DNA of 64,000 bases from contig NZ_CP082945.1 of NCBI RefSeq assembly GCF_019933235.1, forward strand, positions 1,426,001-1,490,000. The letters are read 5' to 3'. Source of the stretch: Streptomyces angustmyceticus. Lineage in GTDB: Bacteria > Actinomycetota > Actinomycetes > Streptomycetales > Streptomycetaceae. This document shows positions 25,468-34,170 of the stretch, one piece after another. The notes under the pieces were generated by a model. It was not told the origin of the DNA. It searched no databases and saw only the letters and a list, made by a program, of their open reading frames with translations. The translations under genes and the position numbers were made by a program. The first letter of the stretch is position 1; every line of letters begins with the position of its first letter.

Positions 25468-27294
25468 TTGCGCGAGTTCACCGTCCCACCTTTGGCGACC
25501 GCGCCCCGGGTCGGCGGGCTGGCGGATGTCGTCTACGAGTACGCCGAGGCCGATCCCGAGCGCGTCGCCTTCGCCCGTAAGGACGACGCGGGCAACTGGC
25601 AGAACGTCACCGCCGGGCAGTTCCGGGACGAGGTCCTCGCCCTCGCCAAGGGCCTCCTCGCGCAGGGCGTCCGCTTCGGCGACCGCGTCGGCATCATGTC
25701 CCGTACGCGCTACGAGTGGACCCTGTTCGACTTCGCCCTGTGGTCGATCGGCGTCCAGTCCGTACCGCTGTATCCGACGTCGTCGGCGGAGCAGGTCTTC
25801 TGGATGCTGCACAACGCGGGCGTCTCGGCGTGCCTGGTCGAGCACGAGGACCATGCGATGACCATCGGCTCGGTCATCGACCGGCTTCCGCAGCTGCGCA
25901 AGCTGTGGCAGCTGGACGCCGACCCGGTGGCCGAACTGACCGCGGCCGGCGCGCACATCGACGACGACGTGGTGCACCGCCACCGGATGGCCGTCACCCC
26001 GGACGCCACCGCGACGATCATCTACACCTCCGGCACCACCGGCCGCCCCAAGGGCTGTGTGATCACGCACGCCAACTTCATGGCCGAGGCCGACAACATC
26101 GTGCTGCGCCACGAGACGGTCTTCACCTCCAAGGGCGACGAGGAAGCCGCCACCCTGCTGTTCCTGCCGCTGGCGCACGTCTTCGGGCGGATGGTGCAGG
26201 TCGCCGCGGTCCGCGGCCGGGTCAAACTGGGCCACCAGCCCGAGCTGGCGGCCCGGGCGCTCCTGCCCGACCTGCAGACCTTCCGGCCGACGTTCATCCT
26301 CGCGGTGCCGTACATCTTCGAGAAGGTCTTCGCCGCGGCCCGGCGCAAGGCGGAGGCCGACGGCAAGGCCGGGCCGTTCGACAAGGCCGTCGAGATCGCC
26401 GTCCGCTACGCCGAGGCACAGGAGCACAAGGCCTTCGGCACCGGGTCGGGGCCCAGCGCCGCGCTGCGGATGCAGCACCAGTTCTTCGACAAGGTCGTCT
26501 ACAGCAAGGTCCGGGCGGCGATGGGCGGCCGGGTGCGGCACGCGATGTCGGGCGGCTCGGCGATGGAGCGCCGGCTCGGGCTGTTCTTCGACGGCGCCGG
26601 CGTCCGGATCTTCGAGGGCTACGGCCTGACGGAGAGCACCGCGGCCGCCACCGCCAACCCGCCCGAGCGGACCCGCTTCGGCACCGTCGGCACCCCCGTG
26701 CCCGGCACCACCGTGCACATCGCGGAGGACGGCGAGATCTGGCTGTACGGCGGGCAGATCTTCCACGGCTACCACAACGACCCCAAGGCGACCGACGCCG
26801 TGCTGCACGACGGCTGGTTCTCCACGGGGGACCTGGGGGCGCTGGACGAGGACGGCTATCTGACGATCACCGGCCGGAAGAAGGAGATCCTGGTCACCTC
26901 CGGCGGCAAGACCGTCTCGCCGGTGGGGCTGGAGGAGCGGGTGCGGGCGCATCCGCTGGTCGCCCAGTGCATCGTCGTCGGCAACGACCGGCCGTTCATC
27001 GCGGCCCTGGTGACCCTGGACCCGGAGGCGGTCGCGCACTGGCTGGCCATGCGGGAGAAGCCGGAGATGCCGCCGACCGACCTGGTGCGCGACCCGGACC
27101 TGGAGACCGAGATCCGGCGCGCGGTGGTCGCCGCCAACACGCTGGTCTCGCAGGCCGAGTCGATCCGTACCTTCCGGATACTGGCCAACCAGTTCAGCGA
27201 GGAGCACGGCCTGCTGACCCCGTCGCTGAAGCTCAAGCGCAAGGCGATCGAGACGGCCTACGAGGTCGAGGTGGACGCGCTGTACCGGACGTGA
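25468..27294 (+). CDS. Long-chain fatty acid-CoA ligase (AMP-forming)
   Basis: A 608-residue acyl-CoA synthetase of the FadD15-like group. The P-loop is ATIIYTSGTTGRPKGCVITH (about residues 183-202), the A5 motif is FEGYGLTESTAA, and the hinge/A8 region is WFSTGDLGALDEDGYLTITGRKKEILVTSGGK, with the catalytic Lys near the C-terminus (LTPSLKLKRKAIE). It activates fatty acids for lipid synthesis or beta-oxidation. The start is a TTG at 25468, justified by GAGGAG eight bases upstream and by the conserved LREFTVP beginning. A strong hairpin follows the stop. Confidence 0.95.
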   Translation: MREFTVPPLATAPRVGGLADVVYEYAEADPERVAFARKDDAGNWQNVTAGQFRDEVLALAKGLLAQGVRFGDRVGIMSRTRYEWTLFDFALWSIGVQSVPLYPTSSAEQVFWMLHNAGVSACLVEHEDHAMTIGSVIDRLPQLRKLWQLDADPVAELTAAGAHIDDDVVHRHRMAVTPDATATIIYTSGTTGRPKGCVITHANFMAEADNIVLRHETVFTSKGDEEAATLLFLPLAHVFGRMVQVAAVRGRVKLGHQPELAARALLPDLQTFRPTFILAVPYIFEKVFAAARRKAEADGKAGPFDKAVEIAVRYAEAQEHKAFGTGSGPSAALRMQHQFFDKVVYSKVRAAMGGRVRHAMSGGSAMERRLGLFFDGAGVRIFEGYGLTESTAAATANPPERTRFGTVGTPVPGTTVHIAEDGEIWLYGGQIFHGYHNDPKATDAVLHDGWFSTGDLGALDEDGYLTITGRKKEILVTSGGKTVSPVGLEERVRAHPLVAQCIVVGNDRPFIAALVTLDPEAVAHWLAMREKPEMPPTDLVRDPDLETEIRRAVVAANTLVSQAESIRTFRILANQFSEEHGLLTPSLKLKRKAIETAYEVEVDALYRT

Positions 27295-27298
27295 CGGA

Positions 27299-27332
27299 CG
27301 GTGGGGGCGCCACGGGTGCGGCGCCCCCACCG
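27299..27332. terminator. Terminator after the acyl-CoA ligase
   Basis: A perfect 13-bp stem CGGTGGGGGCGCC / GGCGCCCCCACCG with an 8-base loop begins four bases after the stop codon. Confidence 0.88.
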
Positions 27333-27425
27333 CACCCGCGTCCCGGCCGCCCCTCCCCCGTCCGGCGGACCCGGATCGCCCGCGGGCCGGACGGCCGCCG
27401 CACCGCTCCCGGCGAGGCTGCTGCC

Positions 27426-28496
27426 ATGAAGAGCAGCCGCCTCACCCGCCTCGGCTGGATCGCGGTCGTCGCCTGCGTGCCCTACCTCGCCCTCAAACTC
27501 CTGTGGGTGCTGGGCCTCGACGTCGGCGTCGTCGACGCCTCCCGCTTCAGCCGCACCACCTGGATCGCGGCCAACGCCGCCACCTTCCTCCTCGACGCCG
27601 TCGCCGCGGTCGTGGCCCACACCCTCACCCGCCCGGCCGGCCGCCGCGCCCCGGCCTGGCTGCTGGCCCTCCCCCTGTGGGCGGCCGCCGGGCTGCTCCT
27701 CCCGCTGCTGACGGGGCTCCTCGGCGGCAGCCTGACCGGCCTGGTCACCGGTGCCCGCAACCCGCTGGCCGACGGCGACTTCCTCCAGCCATGGGTCTTC
27801 GGCGTCGTCTACGGCGGCTTCCTCGTGGAGGCCGTCACCCTGCTCGGGGCCTTCGCGGTGTACGCGCACCAGCGCTGGGGCGCCCTGCTGCGCCGCCCGC
27901 TGGGCGCGCTGCCCCGTACCGGCAGCCGGGCGCTGCAGCGGCTCTTCCTGCTGCCCGCGGCCGCGGTGCTCGCGGCGCTGGGCACCGTCCGTGTCCTGTG
28001 GGGCGCGGGCGCCGGCCCCGGGACGCCGACGGCCGGTGGGCCGCCCCGCACGGTCCTCTCGGCCGCCTCGGACTGCGCCCAGGGCGGGTACGCGGTCGCG
28101 GGCGCCGTGGGGCTGGTGCTCCTGGTCCTGCCCGGCCTGCTGCCCCGGCTCCGGGTCCGTACGCCGCTGGCCCTGGCCTGGGCCGGGAGTGCCACGGTCT
28201 TCGCGTGCGGCGGCTGCACCTGGCTCGTGCAGGCGGTGGCCGGCGGCCTCTTCGGCGCCGGTGCGGTCCCCGGCGGCCTGCCCGGTCTGCTGGGCGCGCT
28301 GGAGCTGTGCACGGGGCTCGTGGTGCTCTGCGCCGGTGCGTTCGCCCTCTGCGAACTGGCCGTCGCGGCGGGCCCCGCACCGGCGGCCTCGGAGCGGGGC
28401 GTGCCGGCTCCGCCCGCCCCGGGCACACGGGAAGACCCCCTGTCGTCCGCATCGCTTCGCGCCGTGCGGGAATGCGCGTCCACGGATGATCGTTGA
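27426..28496 (+). CDS. Multi-pass membrane protein of unknown function
   Basis: A 356-residue integral membrane protein with about eight hydrophobic helices (for example WIAVVACVPYLALKLLWVLG at the N-terminus, LLALPLWAAAGLLLPLLTGLL, and LELCTGLVVLCAGAFALCEL near the end). The last 45 residues are a polar Pro/Glu/Ser-rich tail, probably cytoplasmic. Two Cys pairs (one in FACGGCTW) may be structural. No transporter or enzyme family is recognised. No strong ribosome binding site is seen, only GGCGAGG. It ends 41 bp before the aldo/keto reductase start and may be transcribed with it. Confidence 0.85.
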   Translation: MKSSRLTRLGWIAVVACVPYLALKLLWVLGLDVGVVDASRFSRTTWIAANAATFLLDAVAAVVAHTLTRPAGRRAPAWLLALPLWAAAGLLLPLLTGLLGGSLTGLVTGARNPLADGDFLQPWVFGVVYGGFLVEAVTLLGAFAVYAHQRWGALLRRPLGALPRTGSRALQRLFLLPAAAVLAALGTVRVLWGAGAGPGTPTAGGPPRTVLSAASDCAQGGYAVAGAVGLVLLVLPGLLPRLRVRTPLALAWAGSATVFACGGCTWLVQAVAGGLFGAGAVPGGLPGLLGALELCTGLVVLCAGAFALCELAVAAGPAPAASERGVPAPPAPGTREDPLSSASLRAVRECASTDDR

Positions 28497-28537
28497 CATC
28501 CGTGAACGAGAAAGCCGACGTAAGGACCGATTCCCCC

Positions 28538-29371
28538 GTGAGCAAGGTTCCCTCCATCACGCTCAACAACGGCGTCACGATGCCGCAGCTCGGCTTCGGC
28601 GTCTGGCAGGTCGAGAACGACGAGGCGTTCACCACCGTCGGCCAGGCCCTGGACGCCGGGTACCGCAGCATCGACACCGCGGCGATCTACGGCAACGAAG
28701 AGGGCACGGGCAAGGCGCTGGCCGCATCCGGCATCCCCCGTGACGAGCTGTTCGTCACGACCAAGCTCTGGAACGCCGAACAGGGCCACGACTCCACCCT
28801 GCGTGCCTTCGACGCCTCCCTGGCCAAGCTCGGCCTGGAGTACGTGGACCTCTACCTGATCCACTGGCCGCTGCCGTCGAAGGACCTCTACGTCGAGACG
28901 TACCGGGCCTTCGAGAAGATCTACGCGGAGGGCCGCGCCAAGGCCATCGGCGTCTCGAACTTCCTGCCCGGACACCTGGAGCGGCTGATGGGCGAGACCT
29001 CCGTCGTCCCGGCCGTCAACCAGATCGAGCTGCACCCGCAGCTCTCGCAGGCCGAGTCCCGCGCCTTCCACGCCCGGCACAACATCGTCACCGAGGCCTG
29101 GTCGCCGCTCGGCCAGGGCAGGGGTCTCCTGGAGAACCCCGCGATCGCCGAGCTCGCCGCCAAGCACGGCAGGACGCCCGCCCAGGTGGTGCTGCGCTGG
29201 CACCTCCAGCTCGGCAACGTCGTCATCCCGAAGTCCGTCACCCCCTCGCGCATCGCCGAGAACATCGACGTCTTCGGCTTCGAGCTGGACGACGAGGACC
29301 TCGCCACCCTCGCCCGCCTGGACACCGGCACCCGTCTCGGCCCGGACCCGGCCACCTTCGACGTGGCCTGA
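28538..29371 (+). CDS. Aldo/keto reductase
   Basis: A 277-residue NADPH-dependent aldo/keto reductase. The opening VPSITLNNGVTMPQLGFGVWQV is the family start, and the catalytic tetrad is visible: Asp and Tyr in DTAAIYGNE, Lys in TTKLWN, His in LIHWPLP. The NADPH site is IPKSVTPSRIAENIDVF. It reduces aldehydes and ketones, such as 2,5-diketogluconate or methylglyoxal, in the cytoplasm; the true substrate is unknown. I chose the GTG at 28538 because AAGGA lies upstream and most homologues begin here; GTG 28502 and TTG 28493 are in frame but have no ribosome binding site. Confidence 0.94.
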   Translation: MSKVPSITLNNGVTMPQLGFGVWQVENDEAFTTVGQALDAGYRSIDTAAIYGNEEGTGKALAASGIPRDELFVTTKLWNAEQGHDSTLRAFDASLAKLGLEYVDLYLIHWPLPSKDLYVETYRAFEKIYAEGRAKAIGVSNFLPGHLERLMGETSVVPAVNQIELHPQLSQAESRAFHARHNIVTEAWSPLGQGRGLLENPAIAELAAKHGRTPAQVVLRWHLQLGNVVIPKSVTPSRIAENIDVFGFELDDEDLATLARLDTGTRLGPDPATFDVA

Positions 29372-29384
29372 CCGGCCCGCTCGC

Positions 29385-29417
29385 ACGGCGCCGCCCGGCT
29401 CGTCCGGGCGGCGCCGT
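29385..29417. terminator. Terminator after the aldo/keto reductase
   Basis: A perfect 14-bp stem ACGGCGCCGCCCGG / CCGGGCGGCGCCGT with a 5-base loop begins 13 bases after the stop. Confidence 0.9.
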
Positions 29418-29574
29418 CGTCGTACCCGAGTGGCGGGCCCGGCGGACGCCAGGAAGTGTGGAGGGTGAGCGTGGGGCGGTCACGGCGGTCCGCCGACCGG
29501 GGCCCCTGCCCCTGCGCTCCGCCCTTGCTCCCCCGTGCCCAGGCATGGGAGGTGCCCCCATCGAGGAGGCCACG

Positions 29575-30366
29575 ATGCCCGAAGTCACCTCTCCCTACCA
29601 GGCCGGGACGCCCTGCTGGGTCGATCTCGCGGCTCCCGACCAGCAGGCCGCCATCGACTTCTACTCCGAGGTCTTCGGGTGGGCCGGAGAGGTCGGGCCC
29701 GCGGAGACCGGGGGCTACGCCGTCTGCACCCTGAACGGCAAACCGGTGGCCGGCATCATGGCCGCGGTCCCGATGGGCGGCCAGCCCGCGCCGCCGACCG
29801 TGTGGACCAGCTACCTGGCGGCCGCCGACGCGGGCGCCACCTCCCAGGCGGTGAGCCAGGCCGGCGGCACGCTGCTGATGCCGGTCACGGACGTGATGTC
29901 ACTGGGCCGGATGTGCATCGCGGCCGACCCCACCGGCGCGGTGTTCGGTATCTGGCAGCCGATGGACTTCCCCGGCGCCGGCATCGTCAACGAGTCCGGC
30001 GCGCTGATCTGGAACGAACTCAACACCACCGAACCGTCCGCCGCCGCCGCGTTCTACAAGGCGGCCTTCGGCATCGAGAGCGCCCCCATGGAGGGCGCCG
30101 AGCACTACTACGGCCTGACGGTGAACGACCGGCCGGTGGGCGGCATGCAGCCGATGTCCGAGCAGATGCCGGCCGACACCCCCTCGCACTGGCTGGTGTA
30201 CTTCGCGGTGGCGGACACCGACGCCACCGTCGACAAGATCACCTCGGCCGGCGGCGCGGCGCTGCAGCAGCCCTTCGACATGGTCGCCGGACGCATGGCG
30301 GTGGTGACCGACCCGCAGGGCGCGACCTTCGCCGTGATCAATCCGAAGCCGATGGACCAGGGCTGA
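29575..30366 (+). CDS. VOC (glyoxalase/dioxygenase fold) family protein, two-domain
   Basis: A 263-residue protein made of two vicinal-oxygen-chelate domains. The first starts at GTPCWVDLAAPDQQAAIDFYSEVFGW and the second at GALIWNELNTTEPSAAAAFYKAAFG; each ends in a D-P-x-G-A-x-F strand (ADPTGAVFGIW, TDPQGATFAVI). This is the arrangement of the Streptomyces hydroxylase-like VOC proteins. Metal-ligand positions are not all obvious, so it may bind a ligand rather than catalyse. GAGGAGG lies five bases before the ATG. Confidence 0.92.
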   Translation: MPEVTSPYQAGTPCWVDLAAPDQQAAIDFYSEVFGWAGEVGPAETGGYAVCTLNGKPVAGIMAAVPMGGQPAPPTVWTSYLAAADAGATSQAVSQAGGTLLMPVTDVMSLGRMCIAADPTGAVFGIWQPMDFPGAGIVNESGALIWNELNTTEPSAAAAFYKAAFGIESAPMEGAEHYYGLTVNDRPVGGMQPMSEQMPADTPSHWLVYFAVADTDATVDKITSAGGAALQQPFDMVAGRMAVVTDPQGATFAVINPKPMDQG

Positions 30367-30410
30367 TCAGGGGCGTCGCGAACTGATGTGACGTCATGGG
30401 CGCCGCCGCC

Positions 30411-30470
30411 CGGCTCCCGGCTCCCGGCTCCCGGCTCCCGGCTCCCGGCTCCCGGCTCCCGGCTCCCGGC
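30411..30470. repeat. Tandem 7-bp repeat (CGGCTCC), 8.6 copies
   Basis: Eight exact copies of CGGCTCC plus CGGC lie end to end at 30411-30470. Immediately beyond is a second, 18-bp tandem duplication in which GAACTACTGC occurs twice. The second copy carries the stop codon of the minus-strand methyltransferase, so the array sits just downstream of that gene. Confidence 0.95.
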
Positions 30471-30493
30471 CATGAACTACTGCCGGCCGTGAA

Positions 30494-31402
30494 CTACTGC
30501 GCGCGTGCCGTGTGGACGGTCTGCGCGGACAGCAGGAAGGCGTCGGGGCGGCGGACGATGCCGGCCGCGTCGTCGGGGTCGGCGAGGCGGGCGAGGGTGG
30601 TGCGGTCGCCCTCGTCCAGGCGGTCGCCGTACAGGTCGAGACCCTGGGTCAGGGTGTCCTGGAGGCAGGCGCGCGCGGCGGCGGACAGCGGGGCCGGCAG
30701 GTCCAGCAGGAAGCTGCGGGTGCACGGGGTGCGCAGACCGGCGTCGGCGAGGAAAGCGGGCCAGTCCTCGATGTCGTCGACGGTGCCGGGCAGCGCCGCG
30801 CGCATCTCGCAGAACCAGTCCTCGCAGGCCGCGTCGATCCTGGCCTGCAGCCCCGGGCGCCCGATGCCGATGTCGCGCGGCAGGAAGCGGGGCGTCAGAC
30901 CGCCCTCGCAGACGGCGAGCAGCCCGCCGGGCCGCAGATGGGCGCCGAGGGCGGCGACCTGGGCCCGCTGGTCACCGACGTGGTGCAGGGTCCTGGCGGC
31001 CCAGATGAGGTCGGCGCCGCCGAGGGCGTCGAGCCCGTCGGGGAGTTCGGCGAGATGGGTGCGGACCCGGTCGCCGAGGCCGAGGCGCCCGGCACGGGCG
31101 TGCGCCCGCTCCAGGAGCGCCGCGCTCGCGTCCACCGCGACCACCTCGGCGGCGGGGAAGGCCCGGGCCAGCAGGCAGGTGATGACGCCCGGTCCGCTGC
31201 CGACGTCGAGCACCCGGTCCACGCCCTGGCCGCCGTCCGCGCCCGGCCCGACGAGGAGTTCCCGCAGCCAGGCCGCGGCCTGCTCGTGGAGCGGCAGGTG
31301 CAGTTCGGCGCCGCGTTCCAGGAGCGGTCCGGCCACCTCCCAGTCGATCTGCCCCTCGTCGTGGGGGCCGTGCCCGGGTGCGGGCCGTTCGTCGTTGCTC
31401 AT
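30494..31402 (-). CDS. Class I SAM-dependent methyltransferase
   Basis: A 302-residue methyltransferase. The SAM site is VDRVLDVGSGPGVITCLLARAF (motif I, about residues 60-82), followed by EVVAVDASAALLERAHARA, the DLIWAARTLHHVGD post-motif and LRPGGLLAVCEGG. The preceding LHEQAAAWLRELL helix is typical of small-molecule methyltransferases of this type. GGAGG lies nine bases before the ATG at 31402. It is convergent with the VOC gene, with the 7-bp repeat array between them. Substrate unknown. Confidence 0.92.
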   Translation of the reverse strand: MSNDERPAPGHGPHDEGQIDWEVAGPLLERGAELHLPLHEQAAAWLRELLVGPGADGGQGVDRVLDVGSGPGVITCLLARAFPAAEVVAVDASAALLERAHARAGRLGLGDRVRTHLAELPDGLDALGGADLIWAARTLHHVGDQRAQVAALGAHLRPGGLLAVCEGGLTPRFLPRDIGIGRPGLQARIDAACEDWFCEMRAALPGTVDDIEDWPAFLADAGLRTPCTRSFLLDLPAPLSAAARACLQDTLTQGLDLYGDRLDEGDRTTLARLADPDDAAGIVRRPDAFLLSAQTVHTARAQ

Positions 31403-31490
31403 GACATCGAGCCTCCGTTACCGGTCGAGCCCGTGCAATCCGCGTTGCCGTTCCGGCAACCCCGGATTCCGGCGGGGAGCGGCGTGATCG

Positions 31491-31496
31491 TAGGGT
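31491..31496 (+). promoter_or_regulatory. -10 hexamer TAGGGT, leaderless start
   Basis: TAGGGT ends seven bases before the GTG of the next gene, and no ribosome binding site lies between them. Transcription starting at the G of GTG would give a leaderless message. Confidence 0.5.
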
Positions 31497-31503
31497 CTGG
31501 CCC

Positions 31504-32613
31504 GTGGCTACTCCGGGATGGATACCGCCGACGGACACCGAGCGGCGGCTGTGCGAAGCGACGGCGCGTGGGGACTGGGACGGGCAGATCGCGGCGATCG
31601 CCGGTGAGGATCTCTATCTGGCGGCACCGCAGGAGGGTCAGGACCCGCTGCCCGTCTACGACGACCCGGCGGCGGGTGGTAAGTGCATTCCCGTCCTGAC
31701 CCGCGGCATGCTGCCGCCGTGGCAGCCGCAGCAGTTCTTCGACCGGGTGTCGCTCGACGAGCTGGCGCAGGACTGGCCGAACGACAAGTGGCGGCTCGCG
31801 GTCAACCCCGGGACGCCGTGCGCCGCGTACCTGGCCGCCTCCCCGGCCCACCGCGCCGCCTGGCTGCAGCGGCGCGGCCAGATCGGGCCCCGGCCCGGCG
31901 GGCTGCTCGTCACCCACTTCGGGGGCCCGCTGCACGGCCCCCTGGCGCAAGGGCTGGCGTGCGGCGCGCCGATCGCGGTGCATCACAGCGTGCCGTGGAA
32001 CGAGCTCGGTACGGCCTTCCTCGACCATGACGCCGACGCGCGGACGCTGCGCGAACAGTGGTCGGTGACCGACCCCGCCGCCTGGCAGCAGCGCCTGGAC
32101 CAGCTGCTCGGCGGGCAGTTCGTCCCGGCGGAGACGGAGGCGGCGCTGCGGGCCAGGGCCCGCGACCGGACCGCTCCGGGCGCCGAGGGCGCCGAGGACG
32201 CCGCCGGCGGGGAGAAGGCCGCGGGCACCCCCGACGCCGCGCCGCCGCCCGCCGTCCCCGAGCTGGTGACCCGGTACGAGGAGCGGTTCCGCGCGGACGG
32301 GCTGCTGCCGGCGGACGGCCGGGTCGTCTCCCTCGTCGCGCTGGACCACGCCCATGCCGTCGCCCTCGTCCGCTGGGGCCTGGGCGCCCGCCTGTGCGCA
32401 CCGCAGCAGGCCGAGCACGCCGTGGCGCAGGCCCATGCGCGGGCCCGCGAGGTGTACGGCTCGTGGGAGGAGTTCGCCGCCGGCTACGCGCTGGGCCGGA
32501 TGCTGGCGTTCGACCACGGCTGGTTCGGCCCGCAGTACGCGGAGGCCGTGCACCTGCACCGGGTCCTCACCCAGGACCCGTCGTCGCCGTGGCGCGCACT
32601 GCCCTTCGCCTGA
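31504..32613 (+). CDS. SseB-like and DUF1266 domain protein
   Basis: A 369-residue cytoplasmic protein in two parts. Residues about 55-115 (CIPVLTRGMLPPWQPQQFF, then WRLAVNPGTPCAAYL) have the SseB-like pattern. The C-terminal third matches DUF1266: VRWGLGARLCAPQQAEHAVAQA, then VYGSWEEFAAGYALGRMLAF. An Ala/Gly/Glu-rich linker separates them (about 215-250). The biochemical role of neither domain is known. The GTG start lies seven bases after TAGGGT with no Shine-Dalgarno sequence, so the message is probably leaderless. It is followed 53 bp later by the photolyase gene. Confidence 0.85.
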   Translation: MATPGWIPPTDTERRLCEATARGDWDGQIAAIAGEDLYLAAPQEGQDPLPVYDDPAAGGKCIPVLTRGMLPPWQPQQFFDRVSLDELAQDWPNDKWRLAVNPGTPCAAYLAASPAHRAAWLQRRGQIGPRPGGLLVTHFGGPLHGPLAQGLACGAPIAVHHSVPWNELGTAFLDHDADARTLREQWSVTDPAAWQQRLDQLLGGQFVPAETEAALRARARDRTAPGAEGAEDAAGGEKAAGTPDAAPPPAVPELVTRYEERFRADGLLPADGRVVSLVALDHAHAVALVRWGLGARLCAPQQAEHAVAQAHARAREVYGSWEEFAAGYALGRMLAFDHGWFGPQYAEAVHLHRVLTQDPSSPWRALPFA

Positions 32614-32666
32614 CGGACGCCGCCCGTCGGGGCTCGCGGGGCGCGGGTTCGGTGTAGACGTAGGGC

Positions 32667-34046
32667 ATGGATGTAGCGATCTGCCTGTTCAGCTCCGACC
32701 TCCGGCTGCACGATCAGCCGGTGCTGCACGCCGCGCTGCGCTCCGCGACGCGGGTGGTACCGCTGTTCGTCGTCGACAGCGGGGTCGCCGACGCCGGGTT
32801 CATGGTGCCCAACCGGGCGGCGTTCCTGGCCGGTGCGCTGGCGGATCTCGATGCCGGGCTGCGCGCTCGCGGCGGTCGGCTGGTCATCCGTACGGGGGAC
32901 GTCGTCGCCGAGACCTGCCGGGTGGCGGCGCAGACCGGGGCCGGGGAGGTGCATCTCGCGGCCGGGGTGAGCGGCTATGCGCTGCGCAGGGAGCGGCGGC
33001 TGGGCGCGGAGCTGGCGGCGGCGGGGCGTGCGCTGGTGGTGCACGACGCGGTCGTCACGGCGCTGCCGCCGGCCGCGGTGCTGCCCTCGGGCCCCGGCAA
33101 GGACCACTTCGCGGTCTTCACGCCGTACTTCCGGCGCTGGCAGGCGGCGGGGCTGCGGTCGGTGCTGCCCGTCCCGCGGACCGTACGGGTCCCGGACGGG
33201 GTGCGGTCGAAGGACGTGCCGTCGGCGGCGGAGCTGTGCCCGGACGGGAAACCGTCGCCCGCGCTGCCGGAGGGCGGCGAGAGCGCCGGGCGCCGCCGGT
33301 TCGGGGCCTGGCAGCGCGCGGGCATGGCCGACTACCAGGACCGGCAGGACGATCTGCCGGGCGATGCCACCTCGCGGCTCTCGCCGTATCTGCACTTCGG
33401 GTGCCTGTCGCCGGTGGAGCTGGTGCACAAGGCGTCGGCCCGCCGGGACGCCGGCGCCGAGGCGTTCGTCCGGCAACTGGCCTGGCGGGACTTCCACCAC
33501 CAGGTGCTGGCGGCCCGGCCCGACGCGGCGCGGGCCGACTACCGCACCAAGGGCGACCGCTGGCGGTACGACGACGCCGAGGTGACGGCGTGGAAGGAGG
33601 GCCGCACCGGCTACCCCGTGGTCGACGCGGGAATGCGGCAGCTGCTGCACGAGGGGTGGCTGCACAACCGGGCCCGGATGCTGGTGGCGAGCTTCCTGAC
33701 CAAGACGCTGTACGTGGACTGGCGGGTCGGCGCGCGGCACTTCCTGGACTGGCTGGTGGACGGCGACATGGCGAACAACCAGCTCAACTGGCAGTGGGTG
33801 GCCGGAACCGGCACCGACACCCGGCCCAACCGGGTGCTCAATCCGCTCGTCCAGGCCAAGCGGTTCGACCCGCGGGGCGAGTACGTACGGCGCTGGGTAC
33901 CGGAGCTGGCCGGCCTCCCGGGCGCCGCGGTGCACCAGCCCTGGAAACTGACCGGGCCGGAGCGCGCGGCGTACGACTATCCCGATCCCGTGGTCGACCT
34001 GGCGGACGGGCTGGGACGGTTCCGGCGGGCACGCGGGCTGGAGTAG
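32667..34046 (+). CDS. phr: Deoxyribodipyrimidine photo-lyase (class I)
   Basis: A 459-residue FAD photolyase that repairs cyclobutane pyrimidine dimers in light. The N-terminal Rossmann-like antenna domain begins CLFSSDLRLHDQPVLHAAL. The FAD-binding domain contains SRLSPYLHFGCLSP, FVRQLAWRDFHHQVL, TGYPVVDAGMRQLLHEGWLHN and GDMANNQLNWQWVAGTGTD, the last two being the family's flavin and DNA-binding signatures. Asn in NNQLNWQW and the electron-transfer tryptophans are retained. The start has no clear ribosome binding site; TAGACG six bases upstream suggests a leaderless message. Confidence 0.96.
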   Translation: MDVAICLFSSDLRLHDQPVLHAALRSATRVVPLFVVDSGVADAGFMVPNRAAFLAGALADLDAGLRARGGRLVIRTGDVVAETCRVAAQTGAGEVHLAAGVSGYALRRERRLGAELAAAGRALVVHDAVVTALPPAAVLPSGPGKDHFAVFTPYFRRWQAAGLRSVLPVPRTVRVPDGVRSKDVPSAAELCPDGKPSPALPEGGESAGRRRFGAWQRAGMADYQDRQDDLPGDATSRLSPYLHFGCLSPVELVHKASARRDAGAEAFVRQLAWRDFHHQVLAARPDAARADYRTKGDRWRYDDAEVTAWKEGRTGYPVVDAGMRQLLHEGWLHNRARMLVASFLTKTLYVDWRVGARHFLDWLVDGDMANNQLNWQWVAGTGTDTRPNRVLNPLVQAKRFDPRGEYVRRWVPELAGLPGAAVHQPWKLTGPERAAYDYPDPVVDLADGLGRFRRARGLE

Positions 34047-34170
34047 GGGGTGTAGTGCGGCCATGACCCGAACGGCACACCGGGCCCGGGCCCGGCCGGC
34101 CGACGTGTCGTGGACGGCCGCCGTGCCGGGAGATGATGCAGGACGGACCGACGGAGAGGACGGACACGAC

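Noticed and set aside
34063..34170. N-terminal extension of the BrkB-like protein from an upstream ATG
   Set aside because: The extra residues are polar, Asp/Gly/Arg-rich and unlike the family; internal ATGs have better ribosome binding sites.
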